Shown piece after piece: positions 31,935 through 32,249 of a DNA stretch of 32,249 nucleotides. Source of the DNA: Nitrospira sp. GTDB taxonomy: Bacteria; Nitrospirota; Nitrospiria; Nitrospirales; Nitrospiraceae. The stretch spans positions 1 through 32,249 of the forward strand of contig JAHBWQ010000023.1 in NCBI GenBank assembly GCA_019636915.1, given 5' to 3'. How positions within the stretch are numbered: position 1 is the first letter of the stretch; the number at the start of each line of letters is the position of its first letter. The notes beneath the pieces are model-generated. The model searched no databases. It was given only the letters and a program-made list of their open reading frames with translations, and had not been told where the DNA came from. The position numbers and the translations under genes are program-made.

Positions 31935-32249
31935 ATGTTTTTGTCACGTCGACAATTTTTAAAGGTCTCTGTCGGTACGGTTGCTGCTGCAGCCGTGGCG
32001 GACAAAGTCCTGGCCTTGACGGCGCTTCAGCCGGTAATCGAGGTCGGGAATCCATTGGGTGATTATCCGGATCGGTCATGGGAGCGTGTCTACCACGATC
32101 AGTATCGTTACGACTCGTCCTTTACCTGGGTCTGTTCTCCTAATGACACCCATGCCTGCCGTATTCGAGCCTTCGTGCGAAACGGAGTGGTGATGCGGGT
32201 CGAGCAAAATTATGATCACCAAACCTATGAAGATTTATACGGAAATCGA
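31935..32249 (+). CDS. nxrA: Nitrite oxidoreductase alpha subunit NxrA, 5' end only
   Basis: The first 105 codons, open to the end of the window. The start has AGGAGG 8 nt upstream. The N-terminus MFLSRRQFLKVSVGTVAAAA is a twin-arginine signal, implying export of a folded cofactor-bearing protein to the periplasm. What follows (NPLGDYPDRSWERVYHDQ, then TWVCSPNDTHACRIRAFVRN, then VEQNYDHQTYEDLYGNR) is the conserved start of the periplasmic Nitrospira NxrA, a molybdopterin enzyme of the DMSO-reductase family; the Cys residues near 69 and 76 belong to the proximal iron-sulfur region. It oxidises nitrite to nitrate and is the key energy enzyme. Nitrospira genomes often carry several nxrAB copies plus related paralogues, so which copy this is cannot be told from the fragment. 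Confidence 0.85.
   Translation, partial: MFLSRRQFLKVSVGTVAAAAVADKVLALTALQPVIEVGNPLGDYPDRSWERVYHDQYRYDSSFTWVCSPNDTHACRIRAFVRNGVVMRVEQNYDHQTYEDLYGNR

Overview
The window looks like a piece of a Nitrospira chromosome (a nitrite oxidiser or a comammox organism). The main evidence is the truncated gene at the right edge. Its first 105 codons give a twin-arginine leader followed by a conserved N-terminal segment (DRSWERVYHDQYRYDSSF, then WVCSPNDTHACRIRAFVRNG) that I recognise as the nitrite oxidoreductase alpha subunit, NxrA. Moderately high GC, a lone tRNA-Gly and the ordinary housekeeping genes fit this. No phage, IS element or CRISPR array was seen.

Left block (1-7950, + strand): the 3' end of an L,D-transpeptidase; a secreted protein that looks like a degenerate relative of it; then a tightly packed sugar-phosphate operon pgi-pgl-glk-rpiA with 1-nt spacing and ATGA overlaps, followed by an M1 aminopeptidase. 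A plausible sigma-70 promoter, with a 9-bp inverted repeat starting inside it and covering its -10 box, precedes pgi.

Central block (8036-18350, - strand): a complete type I secretion system (PrtD-type ABC exporter, HlyD-type adaptor, TolC-type outer-membrane protein) with three RTX beta-roll proteins upstream of it, one after another. The RTX proteins lack signal peptides and end in DILL, DILL and DIIL, the acidic-plus-hydrophobic tail of Prt-type substrates. Two are close paralogues; the larger carries a tandem 101-residue duplication. Each RTX gene has the same non-coding architecture: a pair of direct repeats 22-23 bp apart, a long leader of about 375-485 nt, a strong Shine-Dalgarno followed by an ATG-stop dipeptide signal 136-140 nt before the true start, and a GC-rich hairpin 15-18 nt after the stop. 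This three-fold repeated regulatory layout is the most unusual thing in the window.

Right block (18714-31223): a YbbP/YbbA-type ABC complex divergent from the esterase TesA; a 60-residue secreted or membrane protein with its own promoter; a SWIM zinc-finger coiled-coil protein; a ChaN-like protein; a methyltransferase-like protein of unknown function; and a MoxR-DUF58-TgpA (transglutaminase) gene set on the + strand. Then come tRNA-Gly(GCC) on the - strand with a good promoter, an AT-rich regulatory stretch with a perfect 9-bp inverted repeat, and nxrA on the + strand running off the end.
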